A stretch of DNA of 64,000 nt from Bisporella sp. PMI_857 (taxonomy: Eukaryota; Ascomycota; Leotiomycetes; Helotiales; Helotiaceae): the NCBI GenBank assembly GCA_021307315.1, contig JAJSPD010000009.1, forward strand, positions 434,001 to 498,000, written 5' to 3'. The notes under the pieces were generated by a model. It made no database searches. It was not told the origin of the DNA and worked only from the letters and a program-made list of their open reading frames with translations. Of this stretch, positions 34,477 to 46,582 are shown in pieces (position 1 is the stretch's first letter; every line of letters begins with the position of its first letter). Both the position numbers and the translations under genes were made by a program.

Positions 34477-35457
34477 CTACTTCTCTTCATTCGGTCTGAC
34501 ACCAAACTTCTCCCCGATCATTTCCTCACTAAGCTCCCACAACCGTCTCGACTGCTCTACATTAAGCGAATCTGCTCTCACAGAATTCTCATTCCTTACC
34601 ACCTGACAATCACTTAAATACACCCACAGCCTCCCTTCCTTCTCCTTCACCTCGAGCTCCGGATCTAGCGCTGCCCGCAGTGTTGTCGCAACACCCTGCT
34701 GCAACGTCTTCCTCTTAGGTATCTGAAAGCCAAGCTCCAACAAACTCTTTAATCCCTCCTCCGCCACATCATCCGTCATGAATTTCTGCAGCCCGCTCGC
34801 GATACTGCCCGGATGCACCGCGAAGCTCTTTATCCCGCGCTCACTTAGAGCGACCGAGAACAGGATATTAGCTGTCTTGGCTTGACCGTACGCCTCCCAG
34901 ACATCATACTCCTTCCCGTCGTTGAAATCCAGATCCCCAAACCGGATGCCCGAGCGCAGATGGCCCCACGATGAGACGTTGACGATGCGCGGTGCCCGCG
35001 AGGCGAGGATCTTGGGCATCAATAGGTTCGTAAGCAGAAAATGAGAGACGTGATTGACTGCGAACTGGCTCTCCAACCCATCATCCGTTTTGGAGTAAGG
35101 ACATGCCATGATAGCTGCGTTGTTGATCGTGACATCGATCTTCGCTATCTCTGCATCTTGCAAGATCTGATACGCAGCGGTGCGGACGCTGGATAGAGAG
35201 TCGAGGTTCACAGGAAAGAACTTGACGAGTGAAGATGGCGAGATTGTATGAAGGCTGTCAATGATGGGTTGAACTTTTGGGAGAGAGCGGCCAAGGAGGA
35301 TGATCGTGGCAGGAAAGCCTCGCGCGATGGAAATAGCTGTTTCTGCGCCGAGACCGCCAGGCGAAGGACCAGTTATCAGGATGGTATTGTTCTTGACTCG
35401 ATCTGAGAAATCGGATACAATGTCGTCCCCTGTGGTGTCGAAGCCATAGTGTGCCAT
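34477..35457 (-). CDS. Short-chain dehydrogenase/reductase, retinol-dehydrogenase-like
   Basis: Single-exon protein of 326 residues with a full classical SDR core. The nucleotide-binding turn is TGPSPGGLG at residues 29-37, a fungal variant of TGxxxGxG. NNAAIM marks the central strand. Catalytic Ser lies in IVNVSSWG. Tyr190 and Lys194 form YGQAK, and HPGSIASG follows the active site. It should use NAD(P)H to reduce or oxidise a carbonyl or alcohol of unknown identity. Its length and the SSWGH...GDLDF spacing fit the retinol-dehydrogenase/WWOX-like branch common in fungi. No intron or damage is seen. Confidence 0.9.
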   Translation of the reverse strand: MAHYGFDTTGDDIVSDFSDRVKNNTILITGPSPGGLGAETAISIARGFPATIILLGRSLPKVQPIIDSLHTISPSSLVKFFPVNLDSLSSVRTAAYQILQDAEIAKIDVTINNAAIMACPYSKTDDGLESQFAVNHVSHFLLTNLLMPKILASRAPRIVNVSSWGHLRSGIRFGDLDFNDGKEYDVWEAYGQAKTANILFSVALSERGIKSFAVHPGSIASGLQKFMTDDVAEEGLKSLLELGFQIPKRKTLQQGVATTLRAALDPELEVKEKEGRLWVYLSDCQVVRNENSVRADSLNVEQSRRLWELSEEMIGEKFGVRPNEEK

Positions 35458-36235
35458 GGCTAGGATCGCGACTGTGCCGTTGATATTGAGGAGGGATATG
35501 AACAGGAAACAATCTTTTAAAAGAAAAACTTTTATTGTGAAAACTCTTATCTATTTATTTCGAAGACCTCTATACTTTACCGACAATGTTCTTTATACTT
35601 GGCTATCTCCGATCCTCCATTGCCACTTTTATTGATGACCCACACATCCTGTTCGATGTGGACATAGAGGCAACCTAAACTCCGAGACGCTATTTCGCAA
35701 TCGTTCAGGAGAGTGCAGTGCTGAATCGTCCTTTTGAATGACAGAGTAGTGTGGTAGCACTAAGAGACGGGGGTGAAGAGTGAGAACTGAGGAGTTGATA
35801 TAAATGCAATCTTACATCATTAAAGCCTATCTATGTGGATTAACTTCTCCTCGACCAACCCCATGATTTGAACGAAATTAAACGAGGTTCATTAATGTGA
35901 TCTTTGTATTTACTAGTTTCTCAAATTGGGTATATACGCGCCAGCTCCTGTTGTCCCAAATCTGGCTCAAAGCGCGACGTCATGTTCAAACCTCTGTCAA
36001 ATAGGAGAAATCCCGTCCTGATCGAATACCCAGGAGCCAAATGTATCTCCCCACAGGCGATCAACCATAAAATCCAAGATCTGTTACGCCATGCTGACAA
36101 ATGAACCCACGGCGTAAGAATATCCTGTATGGCCCGCCGAAATACCTATAAAGAGCCCAGCCTTCTCGTATGCTGGACTCTCAATGAATGTGATGTAGCA
36201 ACCGTTGCGCTCCTAATTTATCTCGTCTCAGATAT
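35458..36235. other. Intergenic, no gene seen
   Basis: Promoter side of the dehydrogenase (left) and 3' flank of the RBR ligase (right). Only short open frames (35904-36104, 36129-36503) occur, and the latter overlaps the ligase antisense. Confidence 0.4.
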
Positions 36236-38347
36236 TCATTCCGCCACGTCCTCCAGAGGCCCGCTGTTCTTATTCTCTATGTCAGGCCATCCAAGAGGTG
36301 CCATAGGCGCAAATCGAGCTCCATACTTTGTTTCTAGTTTCTTCCGCTCGATCTCTTCAGTGATGACCCATCGTCTGCTCACGCGTTTACGTCTCTCAGA
36401 AAACACAGCAGTAAATGTTTCCTCTTCAGCCGCAAAGGTATCTTCTAAGGCTAATACTTCATCTGCTTGCTTGGTACTCAATTTCTCCAATTCGTCTTCT
36501 TGACGGACAAGTAAATGCTCCATTTGCTTAGCTTGTTTGTCGCGCATGACGTTGATTCTGCTCTGATGCAAACGCTCAAGATCATCTCTGATATTGTACT
36601 GCTGTCCCAACTCCCTGAGATCGCGTTCGGTGACTGTTCGTGCTGGGTTGTCCCCGCTCGCGCTTCGACCTAAGCCATCGCAGTATGCTTCCATATGCCG
36701 CAAACGAATCGCAACACTTCTTTCAGCTTGTTTCAGAGTCGCACGTAATTCCATTTCAGCACCAACCTGCCTGTCTTCAAGATGCGTTGCCGTCCTTGCA
36801 TGCCGATCTTTCATTTTCGACTGCAACTCGCCATATCTGTCAAGAAGATCAAGCTTTGTCTGACCATGCCTCGTCCACATTAGCCAATTCATTTTTCTTT
36901 CGAAAGCATCAAAGCGGTCACGCTCATTAATCTGCCGTGCTCGGAGGGAGTTTAGCACTTCGCTTTCCTGTGTCCGCTTTTCAGAGGCAAGCTTCTCTGC
37001 TGCTTCTGCCTGTTCAGCTTCCTCCCTCGCAGCTTTCTCTGCTTCTAGTTCTGCTTCTCGTGCTTCCTCCTCCATTCTTCGCCGCTCGAGCTCTTCTTCA
37101 CCATTGCAGTAGTTTGGACAGCCTACCATTTGATCCCAAACCGCACCGCAAATGTAGCAGAACTGCGCTTTGCAACGACAAGTAATGTGAGTGCATCCTT
37201 GAGTCAACTCTACAAGATTCCGGCACTTGTAACACCTCCGCCATCCTGACTTCTCGCCCATTTGCAGAACAGCATCAAGTTCCCAATCAGCGGGACAATC
37301 CTGGCCAAATGCATGAGCAGCACGTTTACAAATGGAACAGGCTCTCGTTCGGCATTTCCGACAAACCACCTCAAATGGATGTTTTGGATCTATCTTTGCC
37401 CGCTTTGGTATAAATTCTCCACATTCTGTGTTCGGACAAAATATTCGCGACTCCCATGGTGTGCTATATTGCAGAACTGCCTTCATAAACGTGTGTTGTT
37501 CCTCCCTATTCAGCAAGCACTTGATCACTTTCCCTGGTATAGCTTTGCTGCAACATCGCGGAGGCATCTTTGCTTCTTCTGCGGAGGCTTGAGTAACAAC
37601 GGTTCGGAGACACGCATCGCAGTAGTTGTGTTGGCAAGGAAGTGTATGTAGAGCTTTCGTTTTTCTGAAATCATCTCGGCAACAGATGCATGAACTACAA
37701 GGTCAGCGCAAGCTTTGGCAGAAGATCGCATGATCAACCCACTTAAAATCATCCGAAGACGCTGTCTTTATTCTTCGTAAACGGAATCTTGTCTTGAGCC
37801 CATTTCTAATGCTTTGATATGATCCCCGAGAAGATATGGAGAACAACGATGGCGCGGGCTCCGCGGGTATGGGAGGAGGCACGAAGCCTAGATTTTTCGA
37901 TTGTTGTGACTCTGTTTCCACCAAATATTTATCATATTCCGAGAATGATAAGCTTCTTCTATGACTCGTCCGTTTCTTCAGTTGCCCAGACAAACTTGTG
38001 CCAAGTTGCTCATGGGATGTTCTCGATGTTAAAGCTGTCGAAGCGCTCTCATATGAACCTGTGGAGGTAGTCCTGGCATGGTTGGACGCAGCCGTGGTGG
38101 CAGAGCCGCAAATCGAAGTATGCGGATCCTGGGCTGGAGTTGGCGGTCGTGAGATGTCTATCCCTAAGTTCTTGGCTGTTTTATTGAGAGCTTCATCGAA
38201 ATCCAACTCACTTTTCCCCGCCTCCAGTCGTAACACTTCAAGGAAGAAGTCACAATCATTGTACTCAGCCGGGGCACTTGCTGTGATAGTAACACCTTCG
38301 GCATGCTGCATGTCTGCCAAAGAACGTTTTCGCGATATTGGGGCCAT
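36236..38347 (-). CDS. RBR-type (RING-IBR-RING) E3 ubiquitin ligase, 2 exons
   Basis: Minus-strand exons 38347-37743 and 37694-36236 (48-nt intron) give 687 residues. The N-terminus is Ser-rich and disordered, with SLSFSEYDKYL. RING1 starts at about residue 203 (SCICCRDDF...LPCQHNYCDACL). The IBR follows (FCPNTECGEF...VCRKCRTRACSICKRAAH). RING2 is CYKCRNLVELTQGCTHITC...FCYICG, with Cys369 at the position of the catalytic thioester cysteine of RBR ligases. From about residue 400 a long charged coiled coil runs nearly to the C-terminus (EELERRRMEEEAREAELEAE and later segments). RBR ligases accept ubiquitin from an E2 onto RING2 and pass it to substrates. This zinc-finger-plus-coiled-coil layout is common in filamentous ascomycetes, and the substrate is unknown. 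Confidence 0.9.
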
Positions 38348-39972
38348 GGTTTCCGGCCGTACAAGCTCCTCCCTCCGTCGCTGTGCCGTATCAACGCTGC
38401 CTCGTGTGGCTTATCGGCAACATCGAAGATGATGAGGTGAAGATCATGAAACGAAACGGATTGCTGAATGCCTCAAGATATTGCTTCCGTGGAATGCGAT
38501 ATTGTCTTCTCGCAATCACCGCCCATGAGATGAGTAGGAATATAGGTAAGAAAACAAGGACTGGAATTGTGGTTGGAGTGGCTGACCACTCTGCTGCTGC
38601 ATGCAGCTTGACCCTGTCGTCTTTGCTTGTCTGATGATGCGGGCGCTTGATAGATTGCCTTGCGTCTTCGGCAGAGGTAGATCCTTGGCGTGACCGTGAC
38701 GACAAAGAATCTTGTCACAAACTTAGCACAACGGGAACCCCAGTTTATTCCAGAGGAGGACACGAGTCTTCGTGAGGAACAATGAAGTCTTGATCTGGGG
38801 TAAAGCTCGAGCAGAAAAGATTTGATGATTTAAGGCTGGATCTAGGTCTAGGAGAATAAAAATCTCATCAGCAATCTATGTTTCAACTTTCAAGCCATCC
38901 GAACGATTTACTGCCTACCGCTATTATTGGAAGGAAAGCCACCACCAACAAATAACCAGGGCTCATTTTCAAACGCGAGAAGTGCTTTTGAGCCGTGGCC
39001 ATTCATGATTCATATTTCTACCTTCCCGTTTGTCTACTAGCTAGTAGCGGTGTTACAGCTCTGCTTGTTCGTGTCGTTGGATGCTCGTGCGTTGTTAAGT
39101 ATTATTCCCTGCTTGTCCTTGAGGTCGTAAGCTATCTACATCTCTGTACCAATTCCAGGGGTCGGGGAACCCCACGGACTCCCAGAACTGCTCGTTGCCA
39201 ATCATAATCCGTATTTTATTCCACTTGTTTGTTTTTACTTTCAGCTAAGGTTAGAGATTGGATGATCTGCACCTATGAAAAAGACTATTTCAGCCATGCC
39301 AAGCCGGATTATGGGAAAACATGCTTGGACCGAGTGTCTTCTAGAAGATGGGAGGACCAGCAAATGGGATAAAGCATGCTTGAAAGTCGGAACGATCCTC
39401 GAAGTCTGTAGGAAATGATAAGTACAACAGTGAAGCTGTATGTGAGTTTTGTCCTGCTTCGTTTGCCATTTGAAATTGAGCTTTACAGAGCTGCCGTTTC
39501 CGTCAACCACAATTAGCATGGCAGAGCTGAGAAACAAGCATACGCAGTTAATGAGTGGCTTCGGTTACACTTCAATGGCGGTATGGAAATGAAGGCCTAT
39601 TTCTGGTTGAGAAGCCAAACTTCTCGCGGAGGGAGGGATTTGCAACTTCATAGAAGCCGCCCCGTGTGTCTTTCAAGAACACGAGGTTGTTCATTTCAGG
39701 TATCGGGCCGTACAAACAGTTACGTGTGCATCAGTGGGAGAAAGAGTCCATGGAAAATTGAGTTCAGCCACAATAACTTATGGAGATTGATGAGGTTGGG
39801 CTTTCTCCTGCTCAATATTTTGTCCTTTCATACCAGGGGCGTAGTTATAGCGGATTCATGAACTCAAAAGTGAAAAATCTTTGTATTGCTGGAATAGCGC
39901 AAGTATCCATCTTACACCAGCTACTTCTTGCCCAACTCTGAGTATTCAGAGGATCAGTGCAATTCATCGTCT
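38348..39972. other. Intergenic, no gene seen
   Basis: About 1.6 kb between the ligase start and the 3' end of the glutathione transferase. Short frames overlap on both strands (38391-38763, 39241-39537, 39583-39861). None carries a motif. Confidence 0.4.
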
Positions 39973-40784
39973 CTATTCTGGTCCTTTGTAGTCTGGATTA
40001 GAGACTTTGACCCACGCATCTCTAGTAGAAATGCGTTCCCACCAAGCTTTCACATTTGGGTGTCCCTCAATCAAAGCACCCTCCCCAATCTGGAAAAGCT
40101 TCTTCGTGTAGGGATAGTAGAAGATGTCGATAAGGGAAAACTCGTCACCGCCCATGTATTTCTGCTTGGCCAGGATCGCGTCAAACGCGACGAGTCTCTG
40201 CTTGAACTTTTCTCTGTTCTCATCGACAACTTCTTTAATGACTGGAAGGCCCTTCAATCTATTTATGCTAGTCAGAATACATGATTCAAGGCTTCAGCAG
40301 GAGATATACTTATTAAAGAACACCTGATTGACCATGGGAAAGGCGTGTTCGTTCCAGTTCTCGGCTTCAACAGAAGCCCATTGCTCGAACAATGCCCATC
40401 CCTTGATGTCAGAAGGATCTGGGAGAAGCTTCGTTCCCTGATCATGATACTTGGCAGCCAAGTAACGGCAAATTGCTCGAGATTCTGTGAATAGAGTCAA
40501 TGCCAGTCTGCCCGTCTCGGGGATCGTAACAAACCATGAATTCTAATGTCCCCGTCTTCTAAAATTGGAATTTGACCGAAAGGTTGCTTTTCAAGGTATG
40601 GCGGTGACTTAATCAACTGTGTTAGAGCTTATATTCAAGTTGAATGAATCTACCAGCCTAAGCGTACCTTCATTTCTACGAAACTAGGCTCAGTGAGAGT
40701 AAAGTCTGTGACGCCTTTCTCAGCTAGAACTGCGAGGATGCGAGATGTGCAGGTAGCCTGCCACATGCCAATTATATGCACCAT
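39973..40784 (-). CDS. Glutathione S-transferase, 4 exons
   Basis: Minus-strand exons 40784-40668, 40607-40535, 40484-40310 and 40258-39973 join in phase to 216 residues, the usual GST length. The N-terminal thioredoxin fold contains SRILAVLAEKG, then SPPYLEKQPFGQIPILEDGD, the classic cis-Pro and glutathione-contact segment, and ESRAICRYLAAKY. The all-helical C-terminal half has FSLIDIFYYPYTKKL and HPNVKAWWERI. The pattern fits the phi/theta-like fungal branch. It probably conjugates glutathione to electrophiles or acts in stress defence. The donor at 40534 (GTTTGT) is chosen because it restores the ESRAICRY helix. Confidence 0.9.
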
Positions 40785-41619
40785 TTTGAAGAACTTTTCA
40801 AATATCTTGTTCCAGTAAAGTGTTTAGGATGATGAGGATGATATTCGTTTCAAAGGGACAGTTTCGCTATTTATACTTATCACCTTCACTCTGGTCAGCA
40901 CTCATAAAGCGTTTATGCCCACCTCATGCTGCAGGTTGTCATGTATTGGAAATACGTATTTGAAATCAACTGTTTATTATCCTGCTTAACCGCAATGTTC
41001 CTCCGTGAGGCTTGCTTCTAAAAAAATTAAAAAACCGATACCCCTGCTACAGCCGCCGTGCTAAAGCTCAAACATGTCCCAGAGTCTTGATCGGTTGTGC
41101 CAAATTTGTATAAGCAACCCTCATTGAATGCTCCATCTTGAGCCTCGCGCACTCAGTTGGAGTAAAATTTGTCTGCCACAAGTGTTCCTGAAGATAATAC
41201 GCTTCGGGATTGGACCTCGATCCGACCCCACATAAAAGATAGCGAAGCTGGGTATCGCGGCTATGAGCTAGGTGTGCACTGACTATTGCTAAACACACTC
41301 ACTGTTATTCTATTACTAGTCGCCCTGGCGGTAAGCATTGCTTTTTTCACGAATGAGAACGCATTAGCTTATATTGGCGCCTGATAATAGAAGCGCAATG
41401 ACTGGATATAGTAATACTCGCTAATGTTAGCACGGCGGCAATCTGCTGGGATGATACCATGCTGACAATATTCTTGACGATTTGTATTTTGGCTGTGGTT
41501 GATTATACCGCTGCTTCGTATGCATCCTTCGTTGCAAATTGTGCGTATATCTAGAATCAAAGCCCTTATCACCCGGAAATAACAATAGCTACGTTGCACA
41601 ACTTTGTGCGAGCGGGAAT
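40785..41619. other. Divergent intergenic region
   Basis: Holds the promoters of the glutathione transferase (left) and the Zn2Cys6 factor (right). Frames at 41068-41298 and 41369-41854 on the minus strand are antisense shadows or chance. Confidence 0.4.
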
Positions 41620-43713
41620 ATGCCTTATGAGCGGAGCCAAACCGGCTGTTGGACATGCCGTGTACGTAAGAAGAAGTGTGACGAGACATTCCCAATCTGC
41701 ACCTCATGCCATGTACGGGGCATAACATGCCACGGCTTTGGCCAGAAGCCAGAATGGATGGACGGTGGTGCGAGAGAGAAAGAAGTTCTGGTGGGGCTCC
41801 AAAAGGCAGTGAAAGAAAACTTAAAAAAGAAGAGGTCTTATAGCACGAACACACCTATGCATCCAACGGCCAAACCTGATGCGTTTTATCACGCGCATGC
41901 CAGCCAGAATAGTGCCTCATCACTGCTCACACCGCCTCCTAGCAATGGTGCGCTGGACCATGTGCTTACTCCATATGGTGAGTACCTCTTTGGCATGGGA
42001 TACAAGGAGCCTTCGTGCCTACTTGAGTCTCCCGAACCAGATGATGTTTTCACTGGCAGATCATTTCATGAAAATCATGCTGCATCGGAAGAATTCGAAA
42101 AGACCCTACTCATGAACTTTATCGATGCTGTGTTTCCATTACTATTCAATTGTTATACTCCGCCGGTTCCAGAACTTGGTCGAGGATGGCTGCTCGTCCT
42201 CTTGTGAGTTATCATCCTTCATTCTAACACTTCATTCTTCATATATTGGGATTTGGTTATTATGATATTATTGTACCGATGGCATATTTGATAATCAGCT
42301 TTACGCACGATGGTATCTAATGCAGTCACCGTGTGCCCCCATCTGAATATTTAACAAGTCTCGTTTCATCTTCCGAAGTAGCGTATGTTTTCCTCTTTCG
42401 AAGTTATGGCTACACATAGTTTACATTTATGTTTGCTTGGATTCTTGTAGCCTGCCATCTCATCATGCTGAAACTGACTGGAACACCCGACCATAGGACA
42501 CGTACGAAACCAATGTATCATACCGCACTATGCTTGAGTGCATTCTATATGCGCTCTGTGCTACTTAAGACAGGAAGAGTGCTATGCCCTCAAGGCTATT
42601 CACGGGAAGTGAAAAGACACCATACAATAGCATTCAGAGAACTCCAGGTTCAATTATCAACACTATGCAACTCAAATACACCAAACATTAAGACCACTAT
42701 CGAAACAGTAGCTTGTATCATTCAACTAATATCTGTCGAGGTATAGTGCTCCCTTTAGATCTATACTCATAACTAACAGCAGTCAGTTAATCGGAGGTGG
42801 CACCAACTCCTGGCAGCTCCACCTTGAAGCGGCTGCCAGCTTGGTCCCAACCCTCACATCGCATCTCTGCTCCACCACCCATCTCCCCAGTCTTCGTCCC
42901 TCATTGTCCGCATTCAAAGCCTCCTTCCTGGCCGCTGACGGAGTTCCCGAACTCCCGCCCACTGTCGAGGATATCGCCTGCGACTTCCTCATCGGCACGC
43001 TAATTTGGTACGATATCATCGCCTGCGCCTCAACCAACCGCCCGCCGCTTCTTAAGGATAAGTACACCTACATCACGACCAACGAGCTCTCCACAATCAT
43101 GGGCTGCGAATCCTGGGCCATGATCCTCATTTCGCGAATCTCGGAACTACATCACCATAGCGAGAACCAGCTGTCGTGTCTGTATCACCACGCCGAACTC
43201 GCGGCCCGCAGCGCCGAGATCGAGAAGCAGCTGCGCGAGGGGCTGGCCAGCAACGAGTTCGAATTTGGAAGCCCGATCACCCATCCGGAGAGTATATCCT
43301 GCCAGAAACTAGGGAATCCTCGGGGCAAGATTATCTTGCTGATCACGAGGATCTATGCGTTTTCTGCGCTGACGTACTTACACGTCGTGGTCTCTGGGCC
43401 TAATCCGCGGAACCCGCTGATTGTGGAGAGCGTGAAGCAGACGATGGAGTGTTTTAGACAGGTGACGGATGGGAAGCTGTTCAGGAGCTTGATTTGGCCG
43501 ATCTGTGTTAGCGGATGCATGGCTGGTGCCGACGAGGCGGGCACGGGTTATCTGGCTGGGGTTGTTGGAAGAGAAATATTGGAAGGGTGTGCCGGTAACC
43601 TTGAGAAGGCTTGGGAAGTTGTGAAGGAGTGTTGGCGGCTGAGGGCTACTGGCAAGGAGGTTGGTTGGTGGGATACCATGGCGCATTTGAAGAATGATGT
43701 CTTGCTTGTTTGA
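41620..43713 (+). CDS. Zn2Cys6 transcription factor, 3 exons
   Basis: Exons 41620-42203, 42497-42740 and 42787-43713 join in phase to 584 residues. The binuclear zinc cluster is at the very N-terminus: Cys10, 13, 20, 27, 30 and 37, with RVRKKK between Cys13 and Cys20. A basic linker (KENLKKKRS) follows. The remainder is the helical regulatory region of the fungal-specific factor class. It contains GRGWLLVLL, then MYHTALCLSAFY, and DFLIGTLIWYDIIACAST. The first intron would be 293 nt, long for this genome; it is placed where GRGWLLVLL must join TRTKPMYH. A small unnoticed exon inside it cannot be excluded. Target genes are unknown. The divergent glutathione transferase is the nearest candidate. 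Confidence 0.8.
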
Positions 43714-44580
43714 AGATATACATGGCTGGGTTTAAAATTTAACAATAGTATTCAAAGTTCTTTTTCATCATGACTCAAGCATTGCAAGTGGCAGGATATA
43801 AATCCCGTAGCCATCATCCAAGATGAATCAGAGAGGTAATGGCTTCAAGCTCACATAATGCTTCGATCAGAGCCATCATGTGACTTCAGGTGACTCTCAG
43901 GCGGATGAGTGACATTTTGAATTGCCCAATTTTGCGAAATGCGACAAAACGAAAAATGTCTTTCTCGTGGCTATCATTGGCGAACTTGGACATTCCCAGT
44001 GGCGGCCTAACTTTGTCTGCGGAAGCTTAGCACAGGCCTAGATCGAATAGCCTTGGTGCTGGTACAAGGCTAGACACACTTCAACAATCGCACAAGAAAA
44101 TTGGAATATCTTCACGCCTCTGTGATGGCTTTATTTTTTTTTAAAATTTATTTTCGGAAATATAATAGGCTGGTATTTAACATGACAAGAGTACATATGA
44201 TTACGTGCACACCTTCATGATGTACAACAAAGGTACGAGATGTTCATTCCAGAAATATTAATACATATTATGTGGAGAGTGGTAGAAGTATCTACTTTTG
44301 ATTCTGATAAAGTTTAGAGCTATGCATCAAGCAACAAATTCTGATTTACAATAAGTTTTGACCATAAGTCCGGCGGGACACGCATGAATTTACCTACATC
44401 TCACGAATAGGGCAAAGAATGACGGTATACTCTTTCGAAGTAAATGAGTAGTAGTGAGCCCACTAGTTCGGCCTGAATTGAACCGGCGTAGCATTTGCAC
44501 CCGCAACGATCTTCAACAAGGAAAAGCATGCATCCGTTATGATAAATGTTTGGTAAGGATAATTCTCAGTACGATTAAAC
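43714..44580. other. Intergenic, AT-rich
   Basis: 3' flank of the transcription factor and left flank of the transposon. An A/T run lies near 44135-44160. No open frame of note. Confidence 0.4.
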
Positions 44581-44625
44581 TATCCCCTTAAGCGCCAATG
44601 TCGTTCAACCCATGTAGATTAGTCA
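44581..44625 (+). repeat. Left terminal inverted repeat
   Basis: Begins TATCCCCTTAAGCGCC. It is identical over 45 bases to the reverse complement of 46538-46582, and identity ends immediately inside the element. Confidence 0.9.
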
Positions 44626-44770
44626 GCAGGATCTGACCAATCAAAGAGCTTAGATTTCTTAGAGTATGTCAATTTTGGCTTGTATAATCTGATTATTGAG
44701 CTATATTCTTATGATACCACCCAAAACAGTCATTAGAATTACAAAGGAAGACCTGACATGCTTTACAGCC

Positions 44771-46467
44771 TCATGTTGTCTTTCGGGTACGTTTAATCGG
44801 TCGAGAATTGGCAGATATTTCACTCAAAACTTGACGTTTCCGAGGTACTCTTTGGACACCTTTCTCTTTGCACACATAGCAAGCTCGTTGTTTCCTCATT
44901 AGTTCTACCGTATGACTGAAAGGTAGAGTATCTTTTGAAGAGCTATTAACTTCAAGTTGGCGTTTTGTTGAAGCTTTTGTAGCTTTTGAAATCAAAGCCG
45001 AATACAAAGCAATTCTAAACTCTTTTTGAGAAGTAAATTTGCTCGTTTCAGGAACTGTTGAATAAGTAGAAAGCAAATAAGAGTTAACTAATACAACGTT
45101 GAATAGAAAGTGCCAAATAGCATGCCATCCTCTTTTGCGAATACGACGTAAGCCAGCGTTGGATGATCGTAGTTGATCAGCTTGATCAACAGCGTTCATT
45201 TGATGATTATAATCGTCGACGAATCGTGGTATTGATAGCTTTTTGGTAGGAGAATCGCCGAAAGGAACTCTAGCTGTTTTTGCCGCGGAAGAGGTTTCCG
45301 AAGGTCGTTTTCGTTCTCGAGTAATAGTACTTTGGCCATCCGTAATTGTAGACTGAAAAAGGACCAAAGCGTTATCTTTCCAGGCCAAAAAACAGATTTG
45401 TTGGTCTTCGGAAGGTCGAACAAATAAGGTTCCCCAAGGTATTTCATCTTTTGACTTGTCAATAGCTTTTTTTTGTGCGAGATCCTCTGATATGCCTGAA
45501 TTTTTTCGGCATGTACCAGTAGCTCCTATTCCTCGATCTCGAAGTACTTTTAACAGCTTTGTGGACGTAAACAAGTTATTCAAGTACACACAATAATGGA
45601 ATTTAGCTGTAGGAAGCTTTGAAATCAGGTGCGGAACGACAGAAGCGGTAGGGTTCGTCTTAAGCTCTGTTGGAAGTACAACGCCTTGAGGTCCTCGATT
45701 TTTGCCTTTCCCCTTTTTGTGCCAACACTATACTAATATATATCCTTTCTGAGCTAGGCACCATATTTTGTAACCCTCTGAAATAGGTTTAGAAGGTATA
45801 ATAAGTGTATCTTTTGATTTGCCAGTAAATCGTTCCATAGCTTCGTCCACAGCTAAGTCGCGGCCAGGCATCTAAAGTTGCGTGCAAATTGACTGAATAT
45901 GCGTATTTAAAGGTTCAACCTAAATCAAAAATAAAGTTAGTTTACTATATAATACAGTATAAAGTTGCTTCAAACCTTGTCAAATACGTCATGCGCATCA
46001 GGTCCTGAAAGGTGCAATAACCGGTGTATATCCTCCTATCGATTTTTGCTCATAATTTGAGCAACTAGAGTATGCCTAGGCATCTGCTCTGAGGTACTCC
46101 AATACGCTCGAACTTCATTTTCTACATGTAATCCCATATAAATCCAAATTCCCATGTATCCATATAACTCAGCAATTGTGACAGGTTGAACAACGCGTGC
46201 ACCTTTCGTACGAGGTCCTTGAGCTTGATGTTGCTTTATATAATCATTCGTATGATTCACTATCGATTCCAATTGATTAAGTGGGAAAAATAGGCTCCAA
46301 ATAGCGAATGCATCGTTCGGCGCAACGTGTAGAGGAAGAGAGATTTTGAAGTCGAATTGAGGGCAATCAAGAGGCATAAACTGTGTGCCAACCGCTGTAG
46401 TAGGAGGAATATCAGGCCGTAACGTTCCTGGATCAGTAGAATCAGCAATAGTCTCTTTAATAGACAT
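44771..46467 (-). pseudogene. piggyBac-type transposase with three in-frame TAG stops
   Basis: The minus-strand gene starts at ATG 46467. A likely 56-nt intron lies at 45975-45920 (GTTTGA...TTGATTTAG). The body shows the family's order: QLESIVNHTN, then YMGIWIYMG, PGRDLAVDEAMERFTGKSK around the first catalytic Asp, VYLNNLFTS, and YNHQMNAVDQADQLR with the third. A Cys-rich C-terminus contains CYVCKEKG. Three in-frame stops, all TAG, occur at 46036-46038, 45872-45874 and 45728-45730. The second catalytic position, normally Asp in the DN-FTS block, is Asn here. The copy is therefore inactive unless stops are read through, although the rest of the frame is intact. Confidence 0.8.
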
Positions 46468-46537
46468 GGTTGTGGTGTTGTTGTTGTGTGAAGGTCAAAA
46501 GCATAGAATTCTACGATTTTGATGAGGAAGGATCACG

Positions 46538-46582
46538 TGACTAATCTACATGGGTTGAACGACATTGGCGCTTAAGGGGATA
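46538..46582 (-). repeat. Right terminal inverted repeat
   Basis: Exact reverse complement of 44581-44625, ending GCGCTTAAGGGGATA on the plus strand. Confidence 0.9.

Larger units (their letters stand above)
44581..46582 (-). mobile_element. piggyBac-like DNA transposon, 2.0 kb, perfect terminal inverted repeats
   Basis: The 45 bases at 44581-44625 reappear exactly as the reverse complement at 46538-46582. Between them lies one minus-strand transposase gene of the piggyBac type. Both repeats contain TTAA, the piggyBac target sequence, with TATCCCC outside the left copy and GGGGATA outside the right. Either the repeats are 45 bp and begin with TATCCCC, or the true ends abut a TTAA duplication and the outer 7 bases are a palindromic target. 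Confidence 0.85.
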
